A DNA stretch of 64,000 bases from Azorinus chamasolen (GCA_963576725.1 OY755244.1:84873121-84937120); one strand, 5' to 3'; positions 31,631-42,814 are shown, counted from the first letter of the stretch. A program made the numbers and translations. Notes: generated by a model not told the origin, from the letters alone.

Positions 31631-32003
31631 TTAACCCTTTCATTCATATAAATGCCTTTTCATGCATTCGCAAACAGAGTAGATCCAGATCAGATGGCTC
31701 CTATAGGAGAAGATTTTCAAAGTTCTACACTGGCTCCTAAAGGAGAAGATTTTCAAAGTTCTATACAAAACTGGCCACCCCTGGGGTGAGGCCAATTTTG
31801 ACCCCATGGACATAATTCATTTAATTTTTGTACAGGACCTACAGATGATGCTGCCAAAGATGAAAGCTGAGGACCCTGTAGATTCAGAGGAGAAGATTTT
31901 TATAGGTTCAAATTGTTGACCATGCATGATGCACGCCAACAGTTGACAGACATCAGGCCTTCACAAAACCTCACCCTGAGCATTTTGTGCTCTGGTGAGC
32001 TAA
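31631..32003. mobile_element. B end fused to a truncated P1 element
   Basis: TTAACCCTTTCATTCATATA to GATGGCTCCTATAGGAG is family B (minus). From GGAGAAGATTTTCAAAG the sequence is P1: a short doubled start, one core unit, a decayed microsatellite and the hairpin CTCACCCTGAGCATTTTGTG ending CTAA. The join lies in the shared GGAGAAGATT/GGAG. Confidence 0.6.
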
Positions 32004-32513
32004 AAATCATCCAATCGGATGCATGGTTACTAATCAATTACGATTGAAATTGGTTTCAATCACGTTGAAATTGTCAAATAAAGCGGGATACCATTCTTGC
32101 ATCAGATGCACCCCTTTTGCTTTCAGACTCGGCAGCATTTTTATGCTCCGCACGGTGTCCACAACACATATTTTATGTGCCTTATTCACTTTTTCTTGGA
32201 ATGATGCAATGTTGCATCCTCTGCAGAAAACTGGACCATTAACAAAGATTGGGTCATACGTACATGTAGTATGATGTGGTCAATTACATTCATTACGTTG
32301 TTTGATGCCCGGGCGATTATTAGTCGGTAAAGGTTCTTTATCACGGCAGGTGTGAAAACTTGTCAAACGGCGACATTCAGTTGAGTTTGTATTTACCAAA
32401 TTATTTTTCATAGCAAATTTGTTTTCTGCACAAGGAAATAACTTTGTCTTTGCCAATTTTTCATTATAACCGATTTTGTATAAAACAGATAGACGTGAAT
32501 AGAAACAAAGAAG
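32004..32513. other. Intronic sequence, nothing recognised
   Basis: A 163-codon minus-strand frame overlaps this region and the P1 element but shows no family features. Confidence 0.4.
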
Positions 32514-33005
32514 AAACAAGAGGGCCATGATGACCCTAATATTGCTCACCAGACTATCAGAGGAGAGAAGATTTTCAATGTTTTCACTATATGTTTCTAT
32601 AGAAAACTGACCACCCCTGGGGCGGGGCCAATTTTGAACCCAGGGGCATAATCTATATAACTTTGGTAGAGGACCTGAACATGATGCTATGTGCCAAATA
32701 TGAAAGCTGAGTGCATTCCATTCAGAGGAGAAGATTTTCAAAGTTTTACTATATGTTTCTATAGAAAGCAAGGCACCCGTGGGGCACAGCCAATTTTGAC
32801 CCCAGGGGCATAATTTATATAACTGTTGTAGAGGACCTACAGATGATGCTATGTGCCAAAGATGAAAGCTGTGAACCCTGTAGATTCAGAGTAGAAGATT
32901 TTTATAGGTTCAAATTGTTGATGCGGGACGACGCACACTGACAGACGACGGACATCAGGCGATCACAAAAGCTTACCCTGAGCACTTTGTGCTCTGGTGA
33001 GCTAA
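32514..33005. mobile_element. P1 element, short complete form
   Basis: Left end AAACAAGAGGGCCATGATGA, two core units, reduced microsatellite (GGGACGACGCACACTGACAG) and terminal hairpin ACCCTGAGCACTTTGTGCTC ... GAGCTAA. At about 490 bp it shows what the element looks like without core expansion. Confidence 0.65.
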
Positions 33006-33713
33006 TTTATGGGGGGCGGGGGGATCTTTTGTATTATCTGGTCTTTCGTTAAACTAAGTTAGTCTATAAGTGAGCTTCACTGAACTACTTTCATGTGTAT
33101 AACTTGTATAAATTATGAATTATTTTATTAACATTAATGGATTCTGTCAAAAACAGAGTCAGAATTACAGCGTGACAGATAAAATTTAGATTATTAGTAT
33201 TTTGTCATATAAGTCTGAAAACAATGAGATATCCAAAATTACTTTGCGTACTGTATATTAAAGATGCAGTAACCAGCATTTCGGCCAGCACAGGATTCCG
33301 ATGACATTATCTTGATACGCCAGAATACTTGTAGCAATATTCAGATGTAAAAATATTAACTTCAAGGTTCTGTGAATATCATTACTGTATCACAAACAAC
33401 AACCAAAGACTTGTTCACCATGTATTTTGTATGCAGACAGATGCAGAATGCCAAGACCTCCCATCTGATACATCTGTAGTCTCTCTATAGGTAAGAACTT
33501 GCAATATAAATGTCACTTAAATAACACCAGCACTTCATTCATCAATCAAACCAGTACTTAAATAATCATACGATGCAATTCAACAGGAGGGCAAACAGCT
33601 CGCAAAGATAACAGAATGTCTGTCAAAAGCCATAGATTTTTGGCAACCAATAAAACTGGCTTCCATGTAGAAGAAAAGCTGTTAATGCTAGCAGTCACTC
33701 TGTGAATAACACG
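33006..33713. other. Intronic sequence, nothing recognised
   Basis: Starts with a G-rich tract (GGGGGGCGGGGGG). No supportable frame or repeat. Confidence 0.45.
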
Positions 33714-33936
33714 TTAACCCATTCCCTCATATTGACAACTCGGTAAAAATCACTTGCTGAAACCATTGTGATAAATAGAGCATAATTTTGCTCCATAGGA
33801 GCAAATGCTCTATTTATCACAATGGTTTCAATGCTACACAATTCTAAAGTTTTCCATTTTGCTAGTAAATGCTCCTTTTTGGTAGATTTATTCAAAGCGG
33901 TTGGGTCTAAAAATAGCATATGAGGGAATGGATTAA
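33714..33936 (+). mobile_element. MITE family A
   Basis: TTAACCCATTCCCTCATATT ... tip TTTTGCTCCATAGGAGCAAA ... GGGAATGGATTAA. Confidence 0.8.
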
Positions 33937-33972
33937 ATGCCAAATATTCAAAATGGAATGGCCTATCAGTGC

Positions 33973-34250
33973 TTGACCCTTATCTCATGAATATTCATAT
34001 CAGAAATGACTGTATGATTATTAATTAGATCATTTTTTTATAATGGAATTCTCAACAGGTGAAGGTTCTCCATGACAGAAACAGTAGAAATAAATCAATG
34101 TTATTTCATAAGCTAACAGAGCAAACCCTTAACAGATGGTTCTTACAGGAGCCATCTGATCTGCGTCTACTCTGTTTGCAAAGGCGTAGAATGGCGTACT
34201 TATGGAGTAAAGGCTTAAAATGCCTACATATGAGGTAAAGGGATAGGAAA
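33973..34250 (+). mobile_element. MITE family B plus an A-end remnant
   Basis: B from CTTGACCCTTATCTCATG to TTAA 34216, preceded by a G trace (ATTCAAAATGGAATGGCC). 34217-34250 is an A-like end (ATATGAGGTAAAGGG). Confidence 0.65.
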
Positions 34251-34420
34251 ATGAAATATCAACATTCACAGGGTAAATGCAATTTTTACTCCCACCCACT
34301 CTCCTAAAGTTGGAGCATAAAAAATGAATAAAACAGTTATAATTTGTCGCTGAAACATAGTTATTTATTATGACCTTGATCCACATTTTTTCATATCGCA
34401 GACAAACACTGATTATCTGT

Positions 34421-34740
34421 TTAACTCTTATCTTCATGAATATTCATGTAAGAAATAATGACATCATGAATATTAATTACATTTATTTTTAAAATGGCAT
34501 ATTAACAGATGAATATTTTGCCAAAGTAGGAACTATTGGATCAGATTTATATTATTCCAGAAGCAAACAGAGTAGACCCTGATCAGACGGCTCCTATAGG
34601 AGCCGTCTGATCTTGGTCTACTCTGTTTGCAAAGGCATAGAAAGGCGTATGGAGTAAATGGTGAACTCTTATCTTCATGAACTAATTCATATAACAACTA
34701 ATGTATGTCATCAACAATATTTATGATGAGCTGTATATCA
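34421..34740 (+). mobile_element. MITE family B and a second B left fragment
   Basis: 34421-34663: perfect hairpin CAGACGGCTCCTATAGGAGC. 34666-34740 repeats a B left end (CTTATCTTCATGAACTAATT). Confidence 0.7.
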
Positions 34741-34743
34741 CAT

Positions 34744-34961
34744 TTAACCCATTACCTCATAGGCTATTTTTAGATACAACCTCTTTGAATGAATCTACCA
34801 AAAAGGAGCATTAACTAGAGAAAAGGAAAATTTTAGAAATTTTGTAGTTTGAAACCATTGTGATAAATAGAGCATTTGCTCCTATAGGAGCAAATGCTCT
34901 ATTTATCAATGATTTCAAAAAGTAACTTCTACAGAGTCGTCAATATGAGGGAATGGGTTAA
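34744..34961 (-). mobile_element. MITE family A
   Basis: TTAACCCATTACCTCATAGG ... GCATTTGCTCCTATAGGAGC ... ATGAGGGAATGGGTTAA. Confidence 0.8.
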
Positions 34962-34972
34962 TTGTTATGCAT

Positions 34973-35217
34973 TAACCCTTTCCCTGTTAAATATTCATAT
35001 AAGAAATAATCTATGTCATCATGAATATTTATTGGCCAACTGTTTATAGCGACATAATTATGCACCCATGAATTTTTGGTATTGAAAAACTGTAGTGGCA
35101 AGTCTTTTATATTTTTGTAAGCCAACAGGGCAGACCCTGATCAGACGCCTCATACAGGAGCTGTCTGGTCTGGGTCTACTCTTTCTGCAAAGGCATTTGT
35201 ATGAAGGAAAGGGTTAA
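34973..35217 (+). mobile_element. MITE family B
   Basis: Complete TTAA-to-TTAA copy with a diverged hairpin (CAGACGCCTCATACAGGAGC). Confidence 0.75.
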
Positions 35218-36240
35218 GTAACCACCTGTATTTATAGACCCCAATGTTTAATATTCATTAAGTGGTAGCTCTTAGGCAAGCTCTACTATATTTCATTGAC
35301 GTTCATATGGCCTAGTTTGCAAGTCTATGATCATCCTTCCGGTATACCGAAATGGATTCCATATAATACATTCAGCCTTTAAAGGGGATAATGGTTCGAT
35401 CTAGAGATGTTTCAAATCTTTAACTTTCAACTGCCAAAAGCGAATCTATGTGCAAACATTTTGGATCCTGATGAGATGCCAATTAACTGTCTTAATAGAA
35501 TCTATAAACTGTTTGACACTGAGATAATGATTTATGAATGACATTGGAAGAACTTTGAAACATTTCAACTTGCAGTTGGCATTATTTGGCAACAAAAGAG
35601 TTTAAACAGTCAATATTCAAACAAAGGCTTCAAATAATCTAGTTACCTAAATGTTTCCACCTAGAACCCCAACTTATAGAGCCATAAAAAAAAGAAAATG
35701 AGACAGAAATTACTGGTTTCGTGAAAAGCACTGCCATCAAGGAGACTGGTTTCAAGTTTCTTATTTCAGGAGCCAGGTATTAGAAGTAGTGTCAGGTGAA
35801 CCAGCCTTCAGCTGCTGTAATTATCCCAGGAGCTATGACTGTGATCTCTCATTAATCCTTAACCCGCTAAGTCACACTTATCTTTTACATAGCAGTACAT
35901 TGCTTATAATTCTTTAAGAAAAATCATTTTGAAACTTTTTCAAATATATAATAATTATTATCTACAAGGTAGAAGGTTAAATTGTAATCACCTGGTGGAG
36001 TGCCTTGCTGTTTAATAAGGGCACTGTGGTTTTGAAACAACAAACCCAGCATGATGAATATTAAAATCCTAACAAAGACTTGAGGTTTCAAATTTCAAAC
36101 TTCATAAAATAATGTGGAAATTACTGGAAGCTCTGAGTTATGAGTTACATCAGGGACATCGCCATTATCTGTGTGGTGGCAGATTATTTATTTCCTTTAA
36201 GGGCAAACTATGTAATTCCACGGCATTACTTGTTACAGTA
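35218..36240. other. Intronic sequence with a family H trace
   Basis: 35450-35520 carries TTTTGGATCCTGATGAGATG ... ATAAACTGTTTGACAC (family H). The rest is unrecognised. Confidence 0.4.
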
Positions 36241-36465
36241 TACAGGTAAACCTCAATTATTCGAACATGCAAAACATATCATTATCGATCATTAAGACTG
36301 GTGGTAGCTTAATGCAGGGTGAAAGTCATGCAGAAAGCTACTCTAGGAGCTTTCTGCAGGACTTCCACCCTGCATTAAGCAGTCAACTGCATAAATCGAT
36401 CAAAAACAATCTCTACTAAAATTTCGAATTACTGTATTGTATTAATGTATTGAAGTTTTTCTGTA
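36241..36465. mobile_element. MITE family C
   Basis: TA-flanked. CAGGTAAACCTCAATTATTC / GAAGTTTTTCTG, with hairpin AGAAAGCTACTCTAGGAGCT. Confidence 0.7.
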
Positions 36466-36528
36466 CATTTACAGTAAACAGAAGGGAATTAGGTTGCTGT
36501 TTTTTCTCTGGATTTTTTCTTTCTGTCA

Positions 36529-36700
36529 TTAACCATTTTGCCTCATAAATATTAGTGTAAGAAACAATGACACACGAATATTTATATCCTGAGCTATGTG
36601 GAATGTTATATAAACACAGGCCTTTTTTTTGTCAAGCCAGAAACTGCATAATCAGATCTATAGATACAAGTTCATAAGCAAGCAGAGCAGATTCCTGTAA
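36529..36700 (+). mobile_element. Family B left half
   Basis: TTAACCATTTTGCCTCATAA ... AAGCAAGCAGAGCAGATTCC. It ends before the hairpin tip. Confidence 0.55.
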
Positions 36701-36957
36701 GAACGGGAATGAAATACTCAAATTTTGTCGTGGTACGAACAATTCAGTGCGAGAGTGTGGATCCGTGCGAATTTTGAAAGGCAACATCGTAACTAGAGGG
36801 GGTGTTTCTTAGCACGTCCGTCGATTTCAAGAGGTTGTGTGGGTAAATGTACGGCCAGCAGCTCCTGCTCTGTTTCTCCTTATAATTATATGCTGCAGAT
36901 ATTTGAGATTTTACTGTTTGGCATGGCAAATAAATAGTCTTATTCTATACAGTAGAA

Positions 36958-37129
36958 CCCCTCTAATGTGACCACTTAATGAATAAACATGGGTGTCTTT
37001 ATAAGCAGGTGGTTGCTTAATACAGGAGCTTTCTGCATTACTTTTGTCCTGCATTAAGCTACCCCCTACCTATACAACCCAAAATTATACCTATTTTAGG
37101 TGGTCACATTAAGAGGGGTTTTACTGTTA
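36958..37129. mobile_element. MITE family C variant with long TIRs
   Basis: Ends CAGTAGAACCCCTCTAATGT and the complement of ACATTAAGAGGGGTTTTACTG pair over about 30 bp. The left arm of the central hairpin is deleted. Confidence 0.7.
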
Positions 37130-37229
37130 TGTTTATAATTAGAATTCATACTGTGTGACGTCTGCCATGAATATTAATGAGGTAAAGTGACTGCTGTATG
37201 GACAATGATATAGATATTAACTAGGGGAA

Positions 37230-37486
37230 TTAACTCTTTACCTGTTGAATATTCATGTGAGAAATAATGACATCATAAACTCATAGTTATTATTAGCTGA
37301 AGTTTTATAATGGCATATGTACACAAGATGTTTTGGTATTGGTTGAAACTGTAGAGTCAGACATATATCATAATTTCATAAGCAAACAGATTAGACCCTG
37401 ATCAGATGGCTCCTGCAAGAGCCTTCTGATCTGGGTCTAATCTGTTTGCAAAGGTGTTAAAATGTGTATTTAAGGAGTAAAGGATT
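37230..37486 (+). mobile_element. MITE family B
   Basis: TTAACTCTTTACCTGTTGAA ... GATGGCTCCTGCAAGAGCCTTC ... GGAGTAAAGGATTG. Confidence 0.7.
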
Positions 37487-37543
37487 GTTCAGGGAACGTG
37501 TGTATGGTAAGAATCCAAATTTGACGGGAGTTACCTTCAGATG

Positions 37544-37767
37544 AAACAAGAGTGTGTTTGTGAAACACTTATGCCCCCGACCTTTGACCCTGGAGGATGA
37601 CCTTGACCTTTGACCCATGGACCAGGGAGTTGAATGCGACACATCGTCTTTGTGTGGTGAACATTAATTTTGTGCCAGGTTATTTTGAAATCCATTTACA
37701 GATTAGACAGACAGACAGAAGGACGGACAATGCGATTACTATATTTCCGCCATTGGGGGGCATAAAA
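37544..37767. mobile_element. P3 element
   Basis: AAACAAGAGTGTGTTTGTGA start, ATGCCCCCGACC, GATGACCTTGACC, AGACAGACAGACAG microsatellite and end TTGGGGGGCATAAAAA. ATGCCCCC and GGGGGGCAT are inverted at the two ends. Confidence 0.55.
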
Positions 37768-37789
37768 ATAAAAAACTTTTTTCTTTTCT

Positions 37790-37900
37790 AGCAAAATTTA
37801 CATTGTGGGCTACTCATTAAAACAATTTACAATGTAGGCTACTCATTAAAATCTACACTTTTATATCATTCTAATGAGTAGTCATAACAATAGGTGGAGA
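37790..37900. repeat. Family I repeat
   Basis: GGCTACTCATTAAAA occurs twice, followed by its complement TTCTAATGAGTAGTC. Confidence 0.45.
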
Positions 37901-37970
37901 TATACATGTATCTAATGCATGGCCACATGCCAAGAATATATCAGATTAATATAGTTATGAGTTGGTTCAA

Positions 37971-38100
37971 TTAACCCTTTTCTCCATGAATATTATTTCA
38001 AGAATTTGAAGCAGACCAGGTAGCTCCTATGGGAGCTGTCTGATACTGGTCTACTCTATTTGCAAGGCATGTAAAGTGGTCTCTACGTGGAAAAAGTTAA
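37971..38100 (+). mobile_element. MITE family B, 130-bp deletion derivative
   Basis: Both TTAA ends and the hairpin AGCTCCTATGGGAGCTGTCT are kept, but the middle of the left domain is missing. Confidence 0.65.
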
Positions 38101-39142
38101 AACAGAACTACATAAGTTGTTTCCCAATTTGATAGTCGCAGCCAGGAAATGGAAAATTGGGACAGAAATTTCTAACCATATCACTGCTATTTCAGCCTTT
38201 GAAGCAAAAGTATATTAACATGGAAACAAAGTTGTGGTAAAATAAATTGAAATGAGTGCTATATGATTAAGAGGTCATTTATCAGCAGGAAACATGTAAT
38301 GTTACACCTCATTTCAGCCTAGGGAATAAGCCACAAGTGGAAAGTTCCCCTTCATTAATAACCTATAAATTACTTTAACCCTCGCCTTGGTTTATTTCCA
38401 GTTGAGTTCCTACAAGAGAAAGCGCATTCACTGCTCCTAAAATGCTTTAGCACTTCCAGAAAAGATTCATTTTAAGGTCAAGTAAATCAGCCAATCACAT
38501 TAAGAGGAAGTAGAATGCTTCAATGTCTTCGTAATCTGAAAATCTAGTATTTCATTCCTCATTTGTCATGTAACGCAAAACTTCCTTGGAACCAGTCTAT
38601 AAATTCTCCAGAGAGGCATTAGGGTTGGAGACTGAACATGGATCTCCTTATCAACTGTGTCTTACTCAGTATATTTTCCTCTTTATGATTCTTCATTGTG
38701 AAGATACATTTACACCTACAACGATATTACTTTTTATGAAGAGCTTTGGCCTTTTATACCACAGTCAGGATGATCAACATTGATTTAGAGAACTGTATAG
38801 ACCAACGACCAGGAATCAGGAAACATACTCTGTAGTCTGACTGGAACTAAACTGTCTTGGTCTGATTTAAAACCTGTTTAATGTCCTGGCTATCACAAAA
38901 AATCTTCAGCAAATCCTATGGGGCAGTATAAAGTTTAGTTAAGTGTTTTGTCTTCCATTAACCCTTTTCGCATTGAACAGTATGAAATTGATACTCAAAA
39001 CAGAATATTCCTCTTTCATTTTCATGAAAACCCAGTTAAAGTGGCTGGCAATTTGTTCTGAGATTTTGTGATAAGCAGTTTGACTCATTTACAGTGATGT
39101 CTTGCTAAGCCGTGCTCCAAAGATTTCGAAACCACATTTGTC
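38101..39142. other. Intronic sequence, nothing recognised
   Basis: More than 1 kb without a family A-I element. Short frames only, no splice-bounded coding block seen. Confidence 0.5.
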
Positions 39143-39342
39143 TACAGTAGACCATTATCCTAAGCAGCTATTCATTTATTGAACACAGGAGTCTTAAAAT
39201 GCAAGTGGTTGCTTAATGATGGGCAAAAGTAATGCAGAAAGCTCCTATAGGAGCTTTCTGCATTACTTTTGACCTGCATTAAGATACCACAAACTGATAA
39301 TTAGACCTTTTCTATGACTGCTTAAGACAAATTCTACTATAG
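39143..39342. mobile_element. MITE family C, GTAATGCAG subfamily
   Basis: CAGTAGACCATTATCC start. Perfect hairpin AAAAGTAATGCAGAAAGCTC-CTATAG-GAGC.... Confidence 0.7.
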
Positions 39343-39449
39343 ACACAATGTCATGTTTGTTGGGAAGAGATTTATAATTTACATACAAATACATTTAAGT
39401 GTTGATTCATTATTTCTTTGTAAGGTCCATCATTATTAAGCCAAAGATT

Positions 39450-39615
39450 CCAATAATTATTATGAAATCATTAAACTTGCAGGAGGATTTTGAATGAAAA
39501 CAGTGCACACCCAGTCACTCAGATCAAAGGACTCCTTCAGGAACCACCTGTTTAGGATCAAAACAGTTTACAAATAACATTGAACTGGTTTCACACATTC
39601 ACAGGATTAATTTGG
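39450..39615. repeat. Family G-like element, eroded
   Basis: GATTTTGAATGAAAACAGTG ... GATCAAAGGACTCCTTCAGG ... CAAAACAGTTTACAAAT. Confidence 0.4.
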
Positions 39616-39659
39616 CTAAATCCTACATAATGCCATAATATATATAACACTTTACTCCA

Positions 39660-39907
39660 TTAACCCTTTGCTTGCTATTCACGTCAATATACCTAACCTG
39701 TAAATAGTGAAGACCCTGATGAGAAAGCTTCTGCAGGAGCTGTCTCATCAGGGTCTGCACTATTTACAAGTTGATTGTGCAACCAGTGCACTCCACAGCA
39801 GTGATTGCACAGTGAAAAACGTGTACACAGTGAAGATATATGTAATTATACAACAGGGCATGGGTAAAGGAGAAATGTATATTAAAATTTAGCAAGAGAA
39901 GGGTTAA
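39660..39907 (+). mobile_element. MITE family F inserted in B
   Basis: TTAACCCTTTGCTTGCTATT ... palindrome AGCTTCTGCAGGAGCT ... AGCAAGAGAAGGGTTAA. Confidence 0.8.
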
Positions 39908-40075
39908 TACACTTTTCTTTACCTTTGCAAACAGGGAAGACCCAAATCAATTGGCTCCTACAGGAGCCATCTGATCAGGGTCTGCTCTGTTTGTTTATGA
40001 CATTATATAGAAATGATTCTACTGTTTCTGCCAAGGCCAAATATTTATGTGTACATGTGTTATTATAACAGTATA

Positions 40076-40260
40076 TACAGTAAAACCTCTCTATAACGGC
40101 CACTAAATTACATAAGTATTTAATGTTAAAGGTAGGTGGCTGCTTAAAGCAAGGTGAAAGTAAAACAGAACGCTCCTATAGGAGCGTTCTGTTTTACTTT
40201 CACCTTGTTTTAAGCTGCCACCTGCCCTAAATACCAACTAATTAACAAAATTTTACTGTA
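40076..40260. mobile_element. MITE family C inserted in B
   Basis: TA-flanked. CAGTAAAACCTCTCTATAAC start, hairpin AACAGAACGCTCCTATAGGA, end AAATTTTACTG. Confidence 0.8.
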
Positions 40261-40345
40261 TCTGAATTATTTTAATGGTGTCATTATGACTTACATAAAC
40301 ATTCATGGAGTAAAGGAAGAAGAATGGCATGCATGCATGATGCAT

Positions 40346-40636
40346 TTAACCATTTACTACATGAATATTCATTTAACTCTTTCCCTCATAGTAACGCCTT
40401 TTGCAAACAGTATAGACCCTGAGGTGTCTGATCAGGGTCTGCTCCGTTTCCTTAGAAAATTTTATAAATCTGATTTTACAGTTTCCACCATATTGGAAAT
40501 CTCTATTTATCACAATCATCTAAACTACACTATTCTGAAAGTTTCCTTTTTCGGTTTTTCCTATTAAATGCTCCTTTTCAGTAAGATTTATTCAAAGAGG
40601 TTGGGTCTAAAAATAGCCTTATGAAGAAATGGGTTA
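40346..40636. mobile_element. B fragment and A/B/A mosaic MITE
   Basis: 40346-40372 is a B end. From TTAA 40373 an A left end (CTCTTTCCCTCATAGTAACG) passes into B (GCAAACAGTATAGACCCTGA ... TCTGATCAGGGTCTGC). It returns to A at about 40500 (CTATTTATCACAAT ... GAAATGGGTTAA). Confidence 0.6.
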
Positions 40637-41094
40637 AAACACCTGAAAAATATCTTCCTTTAGGTTGTTGTTGTTTTATTGTATTCATGAAGGCATCATG
40701 AATGATGGATTATCATGAGCTGAAAGCCACAGTAGAGACTAAAAGCTGCATGCTATGCTCCTTTGTTTTCAGGACATATGACAAACGATGGAATCTTTCT
40801 AAAATTGCATTAATTATGTGCTTGTCACCAAAGGGACTACATCTTTCAAAACTCCTGACTTTGAAAAATGAGAGGGATTGAGTAAAGGTCACAAAGAGTG
40901 CCAATGTCTCATTGACAGCACAGAGGAATGTGCCCATCAAAAATTATTTCTGCTGAAATAATCAAAATTCATAATCCTCATCATAATGTCCATTATAATT
41001 TTGTTTACTTAATCAAACATTTAAAATTAATTTGCTTTCTTTAGGGTAAAATATTCAATAATAAGACCTTTTTCTGTCAGTGTCACAGTGATCT
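40637..41094. other. Intronic sequence, nothing recognised
   Basis: No element or coding block identified. Confidence 0.45.
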
Positions 41095-41523
41095 TAACCC
41101 ATTACTCCATGAATATCCATGTAGATAGCTGAATTTTCAAATGGCAGAAACTGTATAATCAGATCTATATTATTTCACAAGCAAACTTAACCCTTAGCTT
41201 GCTGAATTTTAAAATACATTTCTCCTTCTATACCCATGCCATGTTTTATAATTACATATATCTTCACTGTGTACAAGTATTCCGCTGTGCAATCACTGCT
41301 GTGGAGTGCACTGGTTGCACAATCAGCTTGTAAATAGTGCAGACCCTGATGAGACAGCTCCTGCAGGAGCTGTCTCATCTGGGTCTTCACTATTTACAGA
41401 TAGGTATATTGACGCGATTAGCAAGCCAAGGGTTAAGACTCTGGTGGAAGACTCCTACAGGAGCCATATGAATATGTTTGCAAAGCTGTGCAATGCAGGC
41501 TTTGCTTTGTACGTAAAGGGTTC
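41095..41523 (+). mobile_element. MITE family B with F inserted
   Basis: The B left part ends AAGCAAACTTAA and the right part resumes GACTCTGGTGGAAGACTCCT ... GTAAAGGGTT, with F (41187-41436) between. Confidence 0.65.
41187..41436 (-). mobile_element. MITE family F inserted in B
   Basis: Minus orientation. TTAACCCTTAGCTTGCTGAA, palindrome GAGACAGCTCCTGCAGGAGC, end GCAAGCCAAGGGTTAA. Confidence 0.8.
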
Positions 41524-41603
41524 AATAGCAGAACTTTATTGTACAATGAATCATGAAAAGACTTATTTATTTACATTGTCAGCTAATATAATTTATATAC
41601 ATG

Positions 41604-41811
41604 TACAGTAAAACTTTGATTATTCGAACACTAAAATACGTATTATTATCGATCTTTAAGACAGGTGGCAACTTAATGCATGGTGAAAGTCATGCAGAAA
41701 GCTCCTCTAGGAGCTTTCTGCATGACTTTCACCATGCATTAAGCAGCCACCTGACTAAAAGGGTCTAAATTCTTCTATACCGAAAATTTGAATAATCGAA
41801 GTTTTTCTGTA
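41604..41811. mobile_element. MITE family C, reference copy
   Basis: TA-flanked. CAGTAAAACTTTGATTATTC / GAATAATCGAAGTTTTTCTG. Long perfect hairpin ATGCAGAAAGCTCCTCTAGG. Confidence 0.8.
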
Positions 41812-41881
41812 TTCTTGTTTGCTTGAATTTACAAAGTTATTTTTTCTCAAAAATTCAATAAGAGTGTAAGTTTTTATCCTG

Positions 41882-42120
41882 TTAGCCCATTACCTCATAG
41901 GCTATTTTTAGATACAACCTCTTTGAATAAATCTACCGGAAAGGAGCATTAAATAGAGAAAAGGATTTTTTTTTAGAATTTTGTAGTTTAAAACCATTGT
42001 GATAAATAGAGCATTAATTTTGTTCCTATAGGAGCAATTTAAATGCTCTATTTATCACAATGGTTTCACAAAGTGCCGTTTACAGTCCTCAAAAGTCGTC
42101 TATATGAGGGAAAGGGATAA
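41882..42120 (-). mobile_element. MITE family A
   Basis: TTAGCCCATTACCTCATAGG ... TGTTCCTATAGGAGCA with ATTT inserted in both arms ... GAGGGAAAGGGATAA. Confidence 0.7.
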
Positions 42121-42164
42121 GACACCAAATCACTTGGCTTCTTTAATCTGTTTGTACACGCGTC

Positions 42165-42429
42165 TACTGTAGAACCCCTCTAAACTGGAATTCTAGACGA
42201 TAAGCATTCAGACACTTCTAGACAGGTGGCTGCTTAAAGCAGGGTGAAAGTCATGCAGAAAGCTCCTAGAGGAGCTACAGGTGGCTGCTTAAAGCAGGGT
42301 GAAAGTCATGCAGAAAGCTCCTAGAGGAGCTTTCTGCATGACTTTCACCCTGCTTTAAGCAGCCACCTGTTTACAAAAGACCGATATTTAAACTAATCTG
42401 AATGTCTGGTTTAGAGAGGTTTTACTGTA
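42165..42429. mobile_element. MITE family C with a duplicated hairpin arm
   Basis: Ends GTAGAACCCCTCTAAACTGG / CTGGTTTAGAGAGGTTTTACTG. ACAGGTGGCTGCTTAAAGCA through the tip AGCTCCTAGAGGAGCT occurs twice in tandem before the single right arm. Confidence 0.75.
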
Positions 42430-42814
42430 ATAACCAATTTGCAGCTGGCACACAAAAGGTTTTAAAGAACTATTACTCTCAGTCTCTCCTAAAAAGCAAG
42501 AAACTTCATGAAAGAAAACTCTCAAACAGTTTTCTGGTACTCTGTGATGTTTACATGGTATTCTCACTGAATTCAAATAGTTTCCTCTGTCAATAAGTTT
42601 TATGTTTCCAGCCTTATTGAGTTTAAAACCATTGATTCAGATGAAAGAAATCATGGTTGGACTGTTTTCAAAGGGCGTTTCGTTGCTCAAATTGATTCCA
42701 GACATTTTATTGAAAGCAAACTTGCTTCTTAAGTTTTGGTGAGTCATGCCGATTGAACACAAGTTGAAATGTTCAGCAAGCAGTTAAACATGTAAAATTC
42801 ATTATTATACCCAG
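42430..42814. other. Intronic sequence, nothing recognised
   Basis: No element or coding block identified. Confidence 0.45.

Larger units (their letters stand above)
39646..40317 (-). mobile_element. MITE family B containing an F and a C element
   Basis: B begins CACTTTACTCCAT, is cut at TTAA by F (39660-39907), resumes TACACTTTTCTTTACC, runs through its hairpin to GTTATTATAACAGTA. It is cut at TA by C (40076-40260) and finishes TCTGAATTATTTTAATGG ... CATGGAGTAAAGG. Confidence 0.75.

Noticed and set aside
32280..32771. A 163-codon minus-strand reading frame, the second longest in the window
   Set aside because: It runs through the left end and core of the P1 element, has no recognisable domain, and its translation shows internal repeats from the P1 units.
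41306..41611. Frame beginning MHWLHNQLVNSADPDETAPA, repeated at 10117-10317 and 46635-46835
   Set aside because: The recurring peptide comes from family F elements. There is no evidence of selection for coding.
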